Source of the DNA: Agarophyton chilense
Lineage: Eukaryota; Rhodophyta; Florideophyceae; Gracilariales; Gracilariaceae
Direction: 5' to 3'
Assembly: GCA_030374765.1 (NCBI GenBank)
Contig: JARGXX010000111.1
Location: forward strand, 806,001 to 870,000
Length of the DNA stretch: 64,000 nt
In this document: positions 1 to 9,962 of the stretch, piece by piece
How positions within the stretch are numbered: the stretch's first letter is position 1
Layout: every line of letters begins with the position of its first letter
The notes under the pieces: generated by a model
What the model saw: only the letters and a program-made list of their open reading frames with translations
Database searches by the model: none
Told to the model about the DNA's origin: nothing
Program-made: the position numbers and the translations under genes

Positions 1-3000
1 CTTGTACATCGAGGCCTTAGTTTTGTTGCGGTTTTTCCAATCTTTCTTGTTTCCATATCGCATTTTCATTGTATGAGAATTTCTCTGAGTGTTTTTAGTC
101 AGCACTGTTTACACTTTGGGAGTCCACTGATTGGCTTAAAGCAAATGGCTCGACCAGAATGTTCTGTTTTCTGCCTTGCCACCAACGAATTCTCCTTCCA
201 GGCATCTGTTCTGTGACTTTCTCCTAATTCTGGTTTTATTATGCTTGGTCGTCATCGTTCGAAAACGGAACGCTTCTGCTATGAGGCGATATCTCCTAGC
301 GACGCCGTTTCCTTCCTTTTGCTTGAGACATGATGATTTCAAAACTTCGACTTAAATCCAGGGTTCTATCGACGTTTAGAAATTGTTGGTATCATTGAGG
401 TTATTCAATGAAATATCGGAGTCAAATTTCTGTTTATTGTTATGAACGATGGTAGGTATTTATCTCACTAGCAAGAGTTCTACTGGCTTTTGAGGTGTGC
501 ACAATGAGCTCCAAAATTTGACCCGAGTTTTTCTAAAACTGGAATATTTAAAAGTTCGTAATTTTTGTTTTAACTCACTCTTTTCACTTGGTATCCGATG
601 CGGTTTATCTACTCCTCCAGCTTCCATCCTCTCCATCGGGCGAGTTCTTCCCTCCGTTTTCTGTTTCACGTGGGTAACATTTTCGTCCTTCCGTACAATC
701 TTCTGAGTGCAGCGTTCTTTTCAAACAGATAACTCGCGCAGGTGCCAGTCTTCATAGGTCGCCATCATCAAAGATATCTTCTGGAGTACGTGTTTACACA
801 AGTTATATGCATTGACCTGGATGCTTTTCTTTCGCTCCGCGCTGCTGAGCGTTCTGGTCCAGTAGCCTATAGGTCGATAGTCCTTCGGTGACTCCTCTTC
901 CTGTAGCAGTGCACAACCCACTTGTAAATCAGAGGCATCTGCGTCCAGGAAGAAAGGCCTATTAGGCTTTGGTAAACCCAATATCGGTGGGTTTAGCAAT
1001 TTGTTCTTTAGGGTCTGAAATGCCTCGTACTCGTCGTCGGCAAGGGCTTCGAACTCCGAAGCTGTTCCCTTCTTTAGCGTCGCGTTGGGAGAGGCCGAGA
1101 TCTTGGCGAGGGGTTTAGGGGTTTTAGGGGTGCCCTTTTATACATTCTTTCATACATTCTTTCGGATCTCTGCCCCCGGTTTTTCTCTTCGCTTAGTGCT
1201 CGGACGGTTTTATACGTGCATCGTCAGGCAGATACCTCGTACAGTCACAGGTTTTGGTCACTGAAGGGCAGAGGAAGAGGGCCCTTGGAAAGCGAAAAAA
1301 AACGTCCTTGCGGAGCGGAAAGGGAGAATACTTAGGTGTGGGTGGTCCAGTGGTCGCTGTAGTTCCCTGTAAGGTATATGACGGGAGCCCGGACGGAGGA
1401 GCACTGGAATTGACTGCGAGGCTATCTCCCGAATCGACGGACTGGAGTTATGCATCCATGTCCGAGGCCGTGGAGCTAACCCAATGGGCTTGGTTGGGTT
1501 TGCGTAATGGAGTTCCATGTCCTCTGGTTGTATCAGCGTTGCACCTAGAGGTCCTGTAGGTTTTTCCATAACCCTCGGCTTAGGTAACGAGTCGTCGCAA
1601 GGAGTATTACGGGTTTTCCGTGTTGTAATAGCGAACATGTGTCCGAATGGCAGGGATAAATCCCGTGATGAAGTGACGTTGAAGCCGTCTCTCGGAGAAC
1701 ACGTTTCCACATCGGTAAGCCTTCTTCCATAGGTCGTCTGCGAAAGCCGATTCGTTCATGTTGGAGCTCTGCCTAAGCGATATTCCTTCCTGGTGGGCAT
1801 CCATTATGACTTTATTCGTGGCATAAGTTTCCAAGAGGTAAAGAACAATCTGAGTGTAAGACCTGAAGATCTCACGGTCTTGAGCATCCACGAGATCAGT
1901 TGTGCCAGATATCTTCGAACCACTCGATCACGCGCCTGTCCTGTCAGGAAGAATTGGAAAAGGTACAGAGCGGGGCCCTCGTGGACACCTTTTTGATCGC
2001 AGACCGTACGGAGCAAACTGAGAAACATAAGGACAGCAATGGGATGGGAACGCTAGAACTTGTCCGTAATGGTTAGTTGCATCCGTTTGGCCCATTTGGC
2101 TACTATGCGAGCCACAGAACCAGAATATTTCACACACCTTTCGGCCAGCCTGTAATTCTGGTAGTGTAGAACCTCAAGTAGACAGACTTAAAACTTTTGG
2201 AGAATGGACCATGGACACAGCGTTCAGTATACAAGAAAAATTTTCAATCACCACATGTTGAATGTTAACGAACTTGTTGTGCGGCGGAATTGGACTCATC
2301 TAAAGATACTAGGGATACAGGCAAATCACCACCTTTCTAACTTGTTGAATTCATTGTTTATCGTACATCAGAAAGAAATATTCGATAAGTTTAGCAGGAA
2401 AATGTTAACATGGCAATTGCATATTCAAGTTTTTGAAGGTCAAATTTTCGTACAAAAGTGGCCGAAACATTGCTAACTGAATATTGGCTTCGATATAATT
2501 TTCGAAGAGGAACTAACGAAATAGATAAGAGCGGACAAAAAGATGATATCAACTTTTCGTGTGCATTCTCTTTTTCATACAAACCCCAACTTAGAACAAC
2601 CACAAAATCGTAATCCGCACCAAATCACAGGACAACGCAAATTCGGCCTTGTCCCTGTGCAAGGTGCAATACACTGCCGCTCATCGTTCACCAACAAGGT
2701 TCTCGGCCGGACTGCACGGACTGCATGCCCTTTGATCTCTCTACTTTTGATAAATAAATGTAGTGTTGGTCAACATTGTTATCACGACCAAAACATATTA
2801 CATCCAGGACATTATCTTAATGGTCAGAAACATATACTGGGTATTTGAAGTTAATGCAGCTGTTTCCCAAAGTAATATTAATACAAATGAACTCATAGTT
2901 TAAATCATTTCGTTTCTGAATGCATATTATAATAAAACGACGTAATAATTAACATTTTTCTTTCTGTGTGCTTCTTTTCTGCAAATAATCAAATCACATT

Positions 3001-3380
3001 CCACGACATTCTACTGTCAATATAATGTGAATATTTGAACAGTATATTAAAGACCACCTTTCGTTTTGAAGTCAAATTGACACTTTTTACGTCGTAATAC
3101 ACAATAAAACCTGGCCCGGCATACAGTACCACGTGAAAAATAAAAATTTTAATTGACACGTAAGGAAAAATACTTGTTTAGTCCTATGTTATTGATATAT
3201 TTGATACTTTATTATTAAATGGATGGTAATCATTAAATAACAAACCAAAGCCGTTTGGAAGACATTTATACTCAGATTGCGTTCGGACATGCTGCAGAGA
3301 ACCAGAACCAAAATAATATTTTTGCCACTGCATAAAGCTCACCATATTGATATTTATGATTAACGGTATAGCAGGCCGAA
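1..3380 (-). mobile_element. Ty3/gypsy LTR retroelement fossil, copy 1 (shortened)
   Basis: This is a fossil Ty3/gypsy element read on the minus strand; it is broken in many places. An RNase H-like section lies at about 720-1000, with the family signatures FFLDADASDLQVGCALLQEE and GYWTRTLSSAERKKS. Gag-like readings lie at about 1258-2140. About 2200-3380 is AT-rich and probably leader plus LTR. Nearly the whole tract matches the second copy at 28166-33504 in the same orientation, at roughly 94 percent identity by eye, but this copy is shorter and lacks most of the reverse transcriptase section. The element runs off the window at base 1. Its high-coordinate end abuts the Cys-rich gene copy at 3381. 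The similarity of the copies suggests a moderately recent duplication of an already decayed element. Confidence 0.8.
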
Positions 3381-4557
3381 CCGCTGGATTAAGCGGTACC
3401 CCATCGGTTGACCTTTAATTCTATCTGGTTGCTCTGTCTGTCTTGTGTGGAAAGTGCGGTGGTTGCAGCAGACGAAGTGGAGGCGAATGGTCAAGCAGAC
3501 AGTAGGATAAAACCTTGCAGGCTTAAGGAATGTTGTGCAACCGATTTGGCATGTAGGAACGATGGGACAGTTAGTGCAAGCTATGACGATTGCAGAAAAC
3601 GCGGATGGATGATAGGTTGTAGCACTGCTCTCTCAGCTAATGTGGTGTCACCACAGCATGCAAGACCTGAACTGTTCTGCAAAGCTTAAAACGCAGTACA
3701 AGAAGCAGTGAACATTTTTTCGTGATGGAATTTCCAGGCATGAGACTTGTCTCGCATTTTCGTGAGTCTTCCATGGCTTAGTTTAAACTGAATCGATATG
3801 GCCACAAGTATCTCGAAACAATAAAATCCTCGCCTTGCCAGAAAGAACGTTTGGGTGACGGGATCCAGGGCCACTCATCGTGAAATCTTACCAGACGAAA
3901 TCAGCTCGGACGTTTGTCTCCCGTTAATCTGTACATTGAGCTCTACGCTACGAGTAACTAAAGTTGAGGTATCTAAAGCGCTTATCTCGGGTTGGTCGGT
4001 GAGATGTGCTGTGAGAGACAGAGGAAAAATCTGTATTCCATGAACGCCTGAAGAATGTGACCTGTACCAAGGTGAGACTTGCTCTAGGAGAAATTGTACC
4101 AGATTGAACAACAACTTGAAGTGCATACGGTTCGTTCTGGAGCTAAAATACACTGAAGGGAATGAGAAGCACTTCAAAATCGGTTGTGATGGAAGACGAA
4201 GGATCTTCTGTGACTCCGTCTGGGGCGATCAAACTCTAAGAATACCTGAGATTCATGACACTCCACCCAAATGATACAAAGACGCGGAAGAACCAGCTAC
4301 TGCACAGACCAAGGCAGTACGCCCCAGAAACGAAGTCGAATGTGCCATAGTTCCTGGCGATCTTGACTTGAGCATTGTTCTCTTCTTAAATGAAGAAGAC
4401 TGTGTTAGACGTCGTCAAGTCAATGGTGACAGTTAATGGCTGGGAATATTACTGTCCAGCATCAGCGAGTGGTGGCGTTCTGAACTTCAATGCGCTATGG
4501 CTCACCGAAAGGATTTCGAACGCATCAATGAGTGTTGTCCCCACCATTATGGATGAT
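3381..4557 (+). pseudogene. Cys-rich secreted-protein-like gene, copy a (decayed)
   Basis: I do not recognise the family. One reading frame runs from 3408 to about 4557, interrupted by stops that include 3687-3689, 4041-4043, 4272-4274 and one near 4434. It begins with a hydrophobic leader (FNSIWLLCLSCVESAVVA) like a signal peptide, but the start is TTG where copy c has ATG. Two Cys-rich stretches follow: CRLKECC ... DDCRKRGWMIGC at 3516-3620, then ECDLYQGETCSRRNC ... KCIRF ... FKIGCDGRRRIFC at 4053-4220. The end reads INECCPHHYG. Keeping one frame and regular cysteines over about 380 codons is unlikely for noncoding DNA. Copies b and c share the first part, and copy b also has a QGDCS...KCIRL stretch matching the second. 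I infer a secreted, disulphide-rich host protein, now a pseudogene. Confidence 0.5.
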
Positions 4558-5540
4558 AAAGATATACCGAAAATAATGAATTGTAATGTATCCACCGTGT
4601 CTCTGTCCTCCGTGAGAGAATTTGGTGTGATAGTATAAATGAAGACTGTGGCATGGTAAGAAAAATCAAGCGAGTTTGAAGAACATTTGACATGATGTTG
4701 TCACCTTGAAACGCACACAACTGCAATAACCTCAAGCTGTCAACTTTAAACACATTCCACCCCACCATCAAGACGAAGAGTGCATGAAGTTCACAACCGC
4801 CACAACGTGTGAGTAACATTGCAGCGTCGCTGCTTGCAATCGCCATGCAACAAGATACTGCAGTCTTGCAGCAGCAGCGGGCCTTTCTTACGTTTCTCCG
4901 GCCGTTTTCTCGCTTCCGATGCATCACTCCAAAAGATAGAACAGTCCATATCCGTCCAAGGGTACAAGGGGAACTGCCACACGCGTCAAGTCCATTTCTC
5001 ACAGTGCGCTTTTTTTACTTCTTCTCAAACAGCTAACTGCTGTTATGGAACAGAGAGGTACCCTGATAGCCATCGGATGGGCTCGTTATGTTCTACAGAT
5101 GCCTTTCTTTTCACTTTGATATGCTTGAGATGGTCAAGGCATCAAGAAATGGGTTCTGCTGTTACGGTTGCACGGACCACGTGGCAAGGTGGTAATGTAA
5201 GTATTCTTGGTGCTTTTGGTTGGTTTATTAGGCGACGGGGAAGGATTTCTCGACGAAATTGACACTTCTGGGGAAGGAGATTGAATAGTAGCCATTGGCG
5301 ATGATGGGGGCAGTTCCAAAGTGAAACTTTTTGAATCATGTCGCACGTGTCGGTCTGACAGAATCGTAACAACTATAGAATGGCGGAGAAGCAGAAGGCC
5401 ATCTATAGATCGCTTGCTTCAAATAAAGCGCGGGTCCGTTTGTGGATCGCTTGTGAGGTGATGATGGGCAGTGGCAATCTGTGGCCATAACGATCGATTG
5501 TAAAGCTTTTTGCGATGCGGTGACGCAAGATAGTCTAAGG
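4558..5540. other. No gene recognised
   Basis: Overlapping frames of up to about 150 codons occur on both strands at 4547-5262, but none shows a domain, a codon pattern or a second copy in the window. A short GCAGCG-rich stretch at 4820-4890 probably inflates these frames. Confidence 0.4.
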
Positions 5541-6331
5541 AACCATTGAGGCTCTACGGTTGGAAACCGTGCTTTGGTGGATGGAGCATTGGGGGATACA
5601 GCGGTGGATATCAGACATCCATAGCTCGGGGACTAGCAGGAGGATTGAGAGAGGGTCTGGTTGCATCGGTGAAGTTCCCGTCGGACAGAAGGCCATCCTC
5701 GACAGGCGGGGCTTACCTGGTGCGAGACTGCAGAACGCCTGGAGATGTTATGAAGGTGCTGGCGAGGCTACACCGGCTCGTTTCTGAATAATAGTCGAAC
5801 AAAGTGGAGGACAGATGCAGATGAGCAGCGGGGCGGAGAGCGAGCGGAAGGGGTTGTCGGCGTCGAGGGAGAAGAACTGTTGCAGAAGGGAAAGCGGTTT
5901 TGTTTCGCATATGGTAAGGAGAAGGGTGCCGAAAGCTGCATGGAAAGGGGAGGGATTGTTTCCCTGAGAAGAGGCAGCTGGGAGGGCGGGAGATCGAGTG
6001 GGGGTCGGCAGGGGAGTTTCGCAGAGTCAACGGTTCGATGTACGTGGAGGGAACACGGACAGCGCGGACATGGCTACGCTTCTCTACTACTCTTACATTG
6101 CGCACACGTGTATTCGGCGCCATATTGTGCCCCTTCAAATGGCTGCGCTTCAGGCTCTCTCCTAATCGAAAGCACTTTACTCATGGGCTCGCAGCGCTGT
6201 CTCATCTTACGAAGCGTCTGCATCGCCCTCGTCGCGACAGCCGGGCGGCTGATTGCGAGAGCTCTGCCGCTTTCACTTCCGCAGCTGTCTGCGAGTCGTT
6301 GTGGCCGCCGCCGAAGAAAGGCGCCCTCGCC
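5541..6331. other. GC-rich, G-rich stretch upstream of the membrane-protein ORF
   Basis: This is one of the most GC-rich blocks of the window, with a plus strand full of GGAG/GCGG runs between 5560 and 6020. Frames are open on both strands (5546-5791 plus; 5713-6138 minus) but read as low-complexity translations. It could be the 5' leader or promoter island of the ORF that follows. No core promoter motif is convincing. Confidence 0.3.
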
Positions 6332-6754
6332 ATGCGCTACCACCCAATGCTCGCCAGCTGGGGCTTCTTCTTTCTCTGCACGTGGGCGTTCCGGCCGTTC
6401 TTGTTCGCGTTGCTGGCCTTTGTCGCCTCCATGCTGCAAGTCAAGATAGTCTTGCTCATCATTTTCATTACCGTCGTCGCCATTATCGTCGGCTTGATGA
6501 CCGCCGCACTGCTCCCTTCAATGCCATCTCTGCAAAAAGACGCCATCTACTCTTCCGTCTCGTCCGAAATGAGCTCTGTGGAGGACGTAGTTTTTGGCTC
6601 CGCCCAGGATGTTTACATCTGTATGCAAAAAGCTGGTTTCTTCAATGGAATCCTATTACTACCCACTCTGAATAGCTCTCTTGTACCACCCTATGTCTCC
6701 ACACGAATTGTTATTCATACTCTGTTCCTCGTGACAGGCCGTGAAGGGCTTTAA
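6332..6754 (+). CDS. Small putative membrane protein
   Basis: Unrecognised protein of 140 residues if the ATG at 6332 is used; the frame is open further up, to 6038. Residues 9-58 form two strongly hydrophobic stretches (GFFFLCTWAFRPFLFALLAF and VLLIIFITVVAIIVGLMTAA), which I infer to be membrane helices. A polar Ser-rich stretch follows (SSVSSEMSSVEDVVFGSAQD). Base composition is GC-rich and codon-like to about 6610, then drops towards AT. A GTATGC at 6619 resembles a 5' splice site, so the last 40 or so residues may really be intron. ATG 6332 was chosen because the reading upstream is Arg-rich and low complexity. No homologue or partner is visible in the window. Confidence 0.4.
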   Translation: MRYHPMLASWGFFFLCTWAFRPFLFALLAFVASMLQVKIVLLIIFITVVAIIVGLMTAALLPSMPSLQKDAIYSSVSSEMSSVEDVVFGSAQDVYICMQKAGFFNGILLLPTLNSSLVPPYVSTRIVIHTLFLVTGREGL

Positions 6755-8370
6755 GAGCACGCGCTTCTCCTCTCTTTGTAGTGTTATATATCCGCCGTTG
6801 TCACCGAAAAGTGTGGGTGGTACATGCGGTTGACTAAAACATCGCCACAATCTTTATTTGCAGCAGCATCCAATCATTCTTCCGCATTCGTGGGGGAACT
6901 GCTCTATAACCAGGATTCTGAATAAGATTCCTTTCACTTGTAACGGTCGCTCTTACTTTACTCCCTTGCTTTCTATCCTATCTAATGTCCGTCAGCGTCC
7001 TAGCTGCCCATTTTCCTCGCTGTCTTAGATTATGTCTCTGAAAGATGCGCATCGTGCCATTGAGACTCGTGGAACCTCCTTATATTCCACTTCCTACTCT
7101 GCGCTTCAGCTTGTTTTTCTCACTGCCTTAAATCATTACCCACTTGTTCACTGGCCCAAAACTTCATCGACAGCGGTTCAAGAATGGAATGAATTTGCGA
7201 GGCAATAAATTTCAAATGCGATGTTTCTCTCTCCCCTTATTCAGCTTCGTGTGCTTGATTCTCGAACAAGATGCACGGAAACGCCAGAAATAGCAAGGCG
7301 AAGAAATGGCAGGTTACACTTGGTACGGACTCAGACGGTGCAAAGTGTGGTTGAAAGATTTCTGAGCAGACCAGCACAGAGTGATGGGGTGGTATTACAA
7401 GACAACAGTCTAGACTTTGTAGCGCAGAAAGGCATCTGCGGTGAAAAAGAGCAGTGTTTGGACATGATGAAGAAGTCTCGAGGCGACTCAAAGTGCGTCT
7501 GACGGGGAAGGACACAAACGCAACTTAAATTGGTACGCACTACGCTAACCCAAACAAAGGCTGAGAAATTATGACAGCAGGGAGAGCTTCCCCTTTAATT
7601 CCTCGGAGGTGTGCATGATACGCTTTTGTCGTTTTGGAAGGCTGTGAACATCCTCGGCACGCCCGACCTCCCTGCCTCGCGCCGTCGAAATCATTGAACC
7701 ATACAAGAGACCGACCACGGAGAAAGATCCACCATTTCACCTAAAGAGGGTCCAATCAGCTCGTCGATCGGCGTGTGTTCCTCTTATGCATACCATTTTA
7801 TGCCTCAAACTCTGACAGGGTTGTGCAAATACCGCCATCGTCGCAGCCGAGGTTCTCTAAAACCACTCTCAATGGCACCCAAACGCCCGCTCTGAAACGC
7901 TGGTTTGCAAATTTCGATAGTTAGCACTTCTCCTGAACCTGTCCAAAGCCACAGAATATGCATCTTTAACTTACACACATAACATAATCTGCAATGAGCC
8001 ACTCTCCAACTAATAGGCACTCCCACTTCCACGCATCGCTATTCCAATGCCTATCCAGACCTAAGATGAAGAGAAATTTGTGAAGCCGACATGCGCTTGA
8101 CTTATGGACAGGCGTGTAAATCAATACTATCGTGCGAACTACTTTCAAAACGAAATGCTCTTGATCAAAATGTTTCAAATGTGTTGCATTAAGCGAACAA
8201 ACTCAAGTGGATTGCGATTAGTTACCAATGACACCCTGTACGAGAAGAAAGAAACTATTAGAATTGGAAACAACCATTTCTACTGACATTATAAAGCATT
8301 CATTTCGGTTTCTCTGGCAGAGATAAGTGACACGAAAGCTTCAACACTAAACGTAAGTCGCAAAACCTGC
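6755..8370. other. No gene recognised
   Basis: Ordinary intergenic composition. Frames of 60-93 codons occur on both strands (for example 7221-7502 plus and 7237-7515 minus, which overlap each other), with no recognisable motif. Confidence 0.4.
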
Positions 8371-9311
8371 TCATGACAAGTGACGAAAACCATTGCCGCC
8401 CATAACTCCTTTTTTTACGTTCCCACGGACACGATGACAAGCGTTGGACCTATGGAGGGGTCCCTGACTGTTGGATTTGTTAATTTCTACAGTGCGGTTG
8501 TCGCTTGAAGACGGACGAGCAAAATTGGAACGACACACAACTGGAAGCGATACTGTACGATAACTCGGGCCGTTGATATCGTTTTGGGGCTGAGCACAAT
8601 ATTCAGATTTCAACTGTTGCTGCTGTCTTTTTCTTTAGAAAATAGGAGCTGGGTGAATCTCATCCTCACCTCGGTCGAGATTTGTCTCTGTGTGGCAAAC
8701 CTCTTGCTCATAGTGCCGCTCTCTAATGTTTGCATCTTGCAGCAATTGTGCACTGCTTGTTGCGAGACTGGTATTGTTGGCAGCTTGCTGGTCAGAGCCA
8801 CCTGCATCACTTTCGATGTGTGATACAGTCTCATTCTCGTTTCGGTTCCGCAAAATTCTTCCACCATAATAGTTACGACCCCGTCGGAGAATCTATTGAA
8901 TGAGCATGTTTACGGCCCATTGGCCCTCAACCTTTCTCAAGATTCGGTAATTCTTTTCTATTCTGGAACGAAGTTCAAGAACAGCTGAGGGATGTTTGTC
9001 AACCAAAATGTGGTAGGTAAGCTTCCCATCATCAGGAATAGATCGAATGAAGTATATACACTCCCTTATACTTCTAGTAGCGGAAAAGATAATTTCCTCC
9101 AATATGGGATGTTCCGGATCATATTCGCGGCCTCCCAAAACTGACATTCTTCGTTTGAAATTTTCACGCATTCGCCACTGTGATCCCTTACCTTCTGCGC
9201 CATGTTTATCCAGACGACGTATTTCAATCTGGGTCGGAATTGAGATGATGCGATCTTCTGCAAGTAAGGTATCTGCATTCCAATATTGCTTTTGAGACTG
9301 AGTCTACTCAC
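8371..9311 (-). pseudogene. Unrecognised gene divergent from Tnp2, possible accessory gene of the same transposon
   Basis: A single frame runs from 9171 down to 8371, with in-frame stops at about 8893 and 8635. Upstream coding sense (9311 to about 9180, containing IPYLQKIASSQFRPRLKYVV) lies in another frame, so there is a frameshift or a short intron. The first half looks globular and helical (ILEEIIFSATRSIRECIYFI, LELRSRIEKNYRILRKVEGQ). The second half is Asn/Ser/Gln-rich and polar. It starts about 650 bp from the Tnp2 gene and points away from it. CACTA-type elements commonly carry a second, variable gene beside the transposase, so an accessory role is a reasonable inference, but I recognise no TnpA motif. 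A decayed host gene is the alternative. Confidence 0.4.
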
Positions 9312-9962
9312 ATGGAGGACATATGGTCAGCTGAAACAGTGGAATAACGAAAGCAGACGACGAACATGAAACAGGAATAGAGAAAAGCACGTCTGAAAGC
9401 TAGTAAACAATGGGGAAAAGCAGCGGAGACAGATCGTGATGACATAGAAACCAGGAGAGAAGTTGGGGTGGCCAGTGGGTATTTACACTATTTTCCCGCG
9501 TAAAGTTTCGTTTCGTTCAAGGCGGGAACTTTTCCTCTACCTTGGGTATCACTGAATCGATACCAAGAATACGTGCTGCTACGCTGCGGTTTCATCTTTT
9601 TTTCTCATGTCATTCGACTGAAAGTCAAATTCTGTTGGAGCTTTAAATAGGGCACCGAGAAGACGGTTTCGGCAAAATGCAGGTTCCAGAGCAAGTGAAG
9701 GCTACGTGCCCCGAAAGAGTGCTTTTTTCAAGAAGTCCATCACAGAAGCAGCTTGCGGAGTGAATCTCTGAGCAGTGGATCTGAATCTTTGAAAAGGATA
9801 TTACAACAAACTGGCAATGCGAATAGGACCCTCGAAGAAGAGACTCAGATCCATAAGAGACAGCGGAAATCTTCTGAGCCTGAATCACTGCAAGTCACGC
9901 ATTAGGCATATACAGTTCTAGAAGAGCAGGAACTTTGTACTGGAGGCTAAACCAATACAGAA
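9312..9962. other. Intergenic region between divergent transposon genes
   Basis: About 650 bp without a convincing gene, lying between the minus-strand gene that ends at 9311 and the Tnp2 start at 9963. If both belong to one element, this would be its shared promoter region. No specific site is identifiable. Confidence 0.3.

Noticed and set aside
4547-5002. 151-codon minus-strand ORF
   Set aside because: It overlaps a plus-strand ORF of equal length, has no motif and crosses a short GCAGCG-rich block that suppresses stops by chance.
8345-8349. CACTA motif as a possible end of the Tnp2 element
   Set aside because: A five-base match occurs often by chance, and no inverted partner with a 3-bp duplication was found to the right of 12922.
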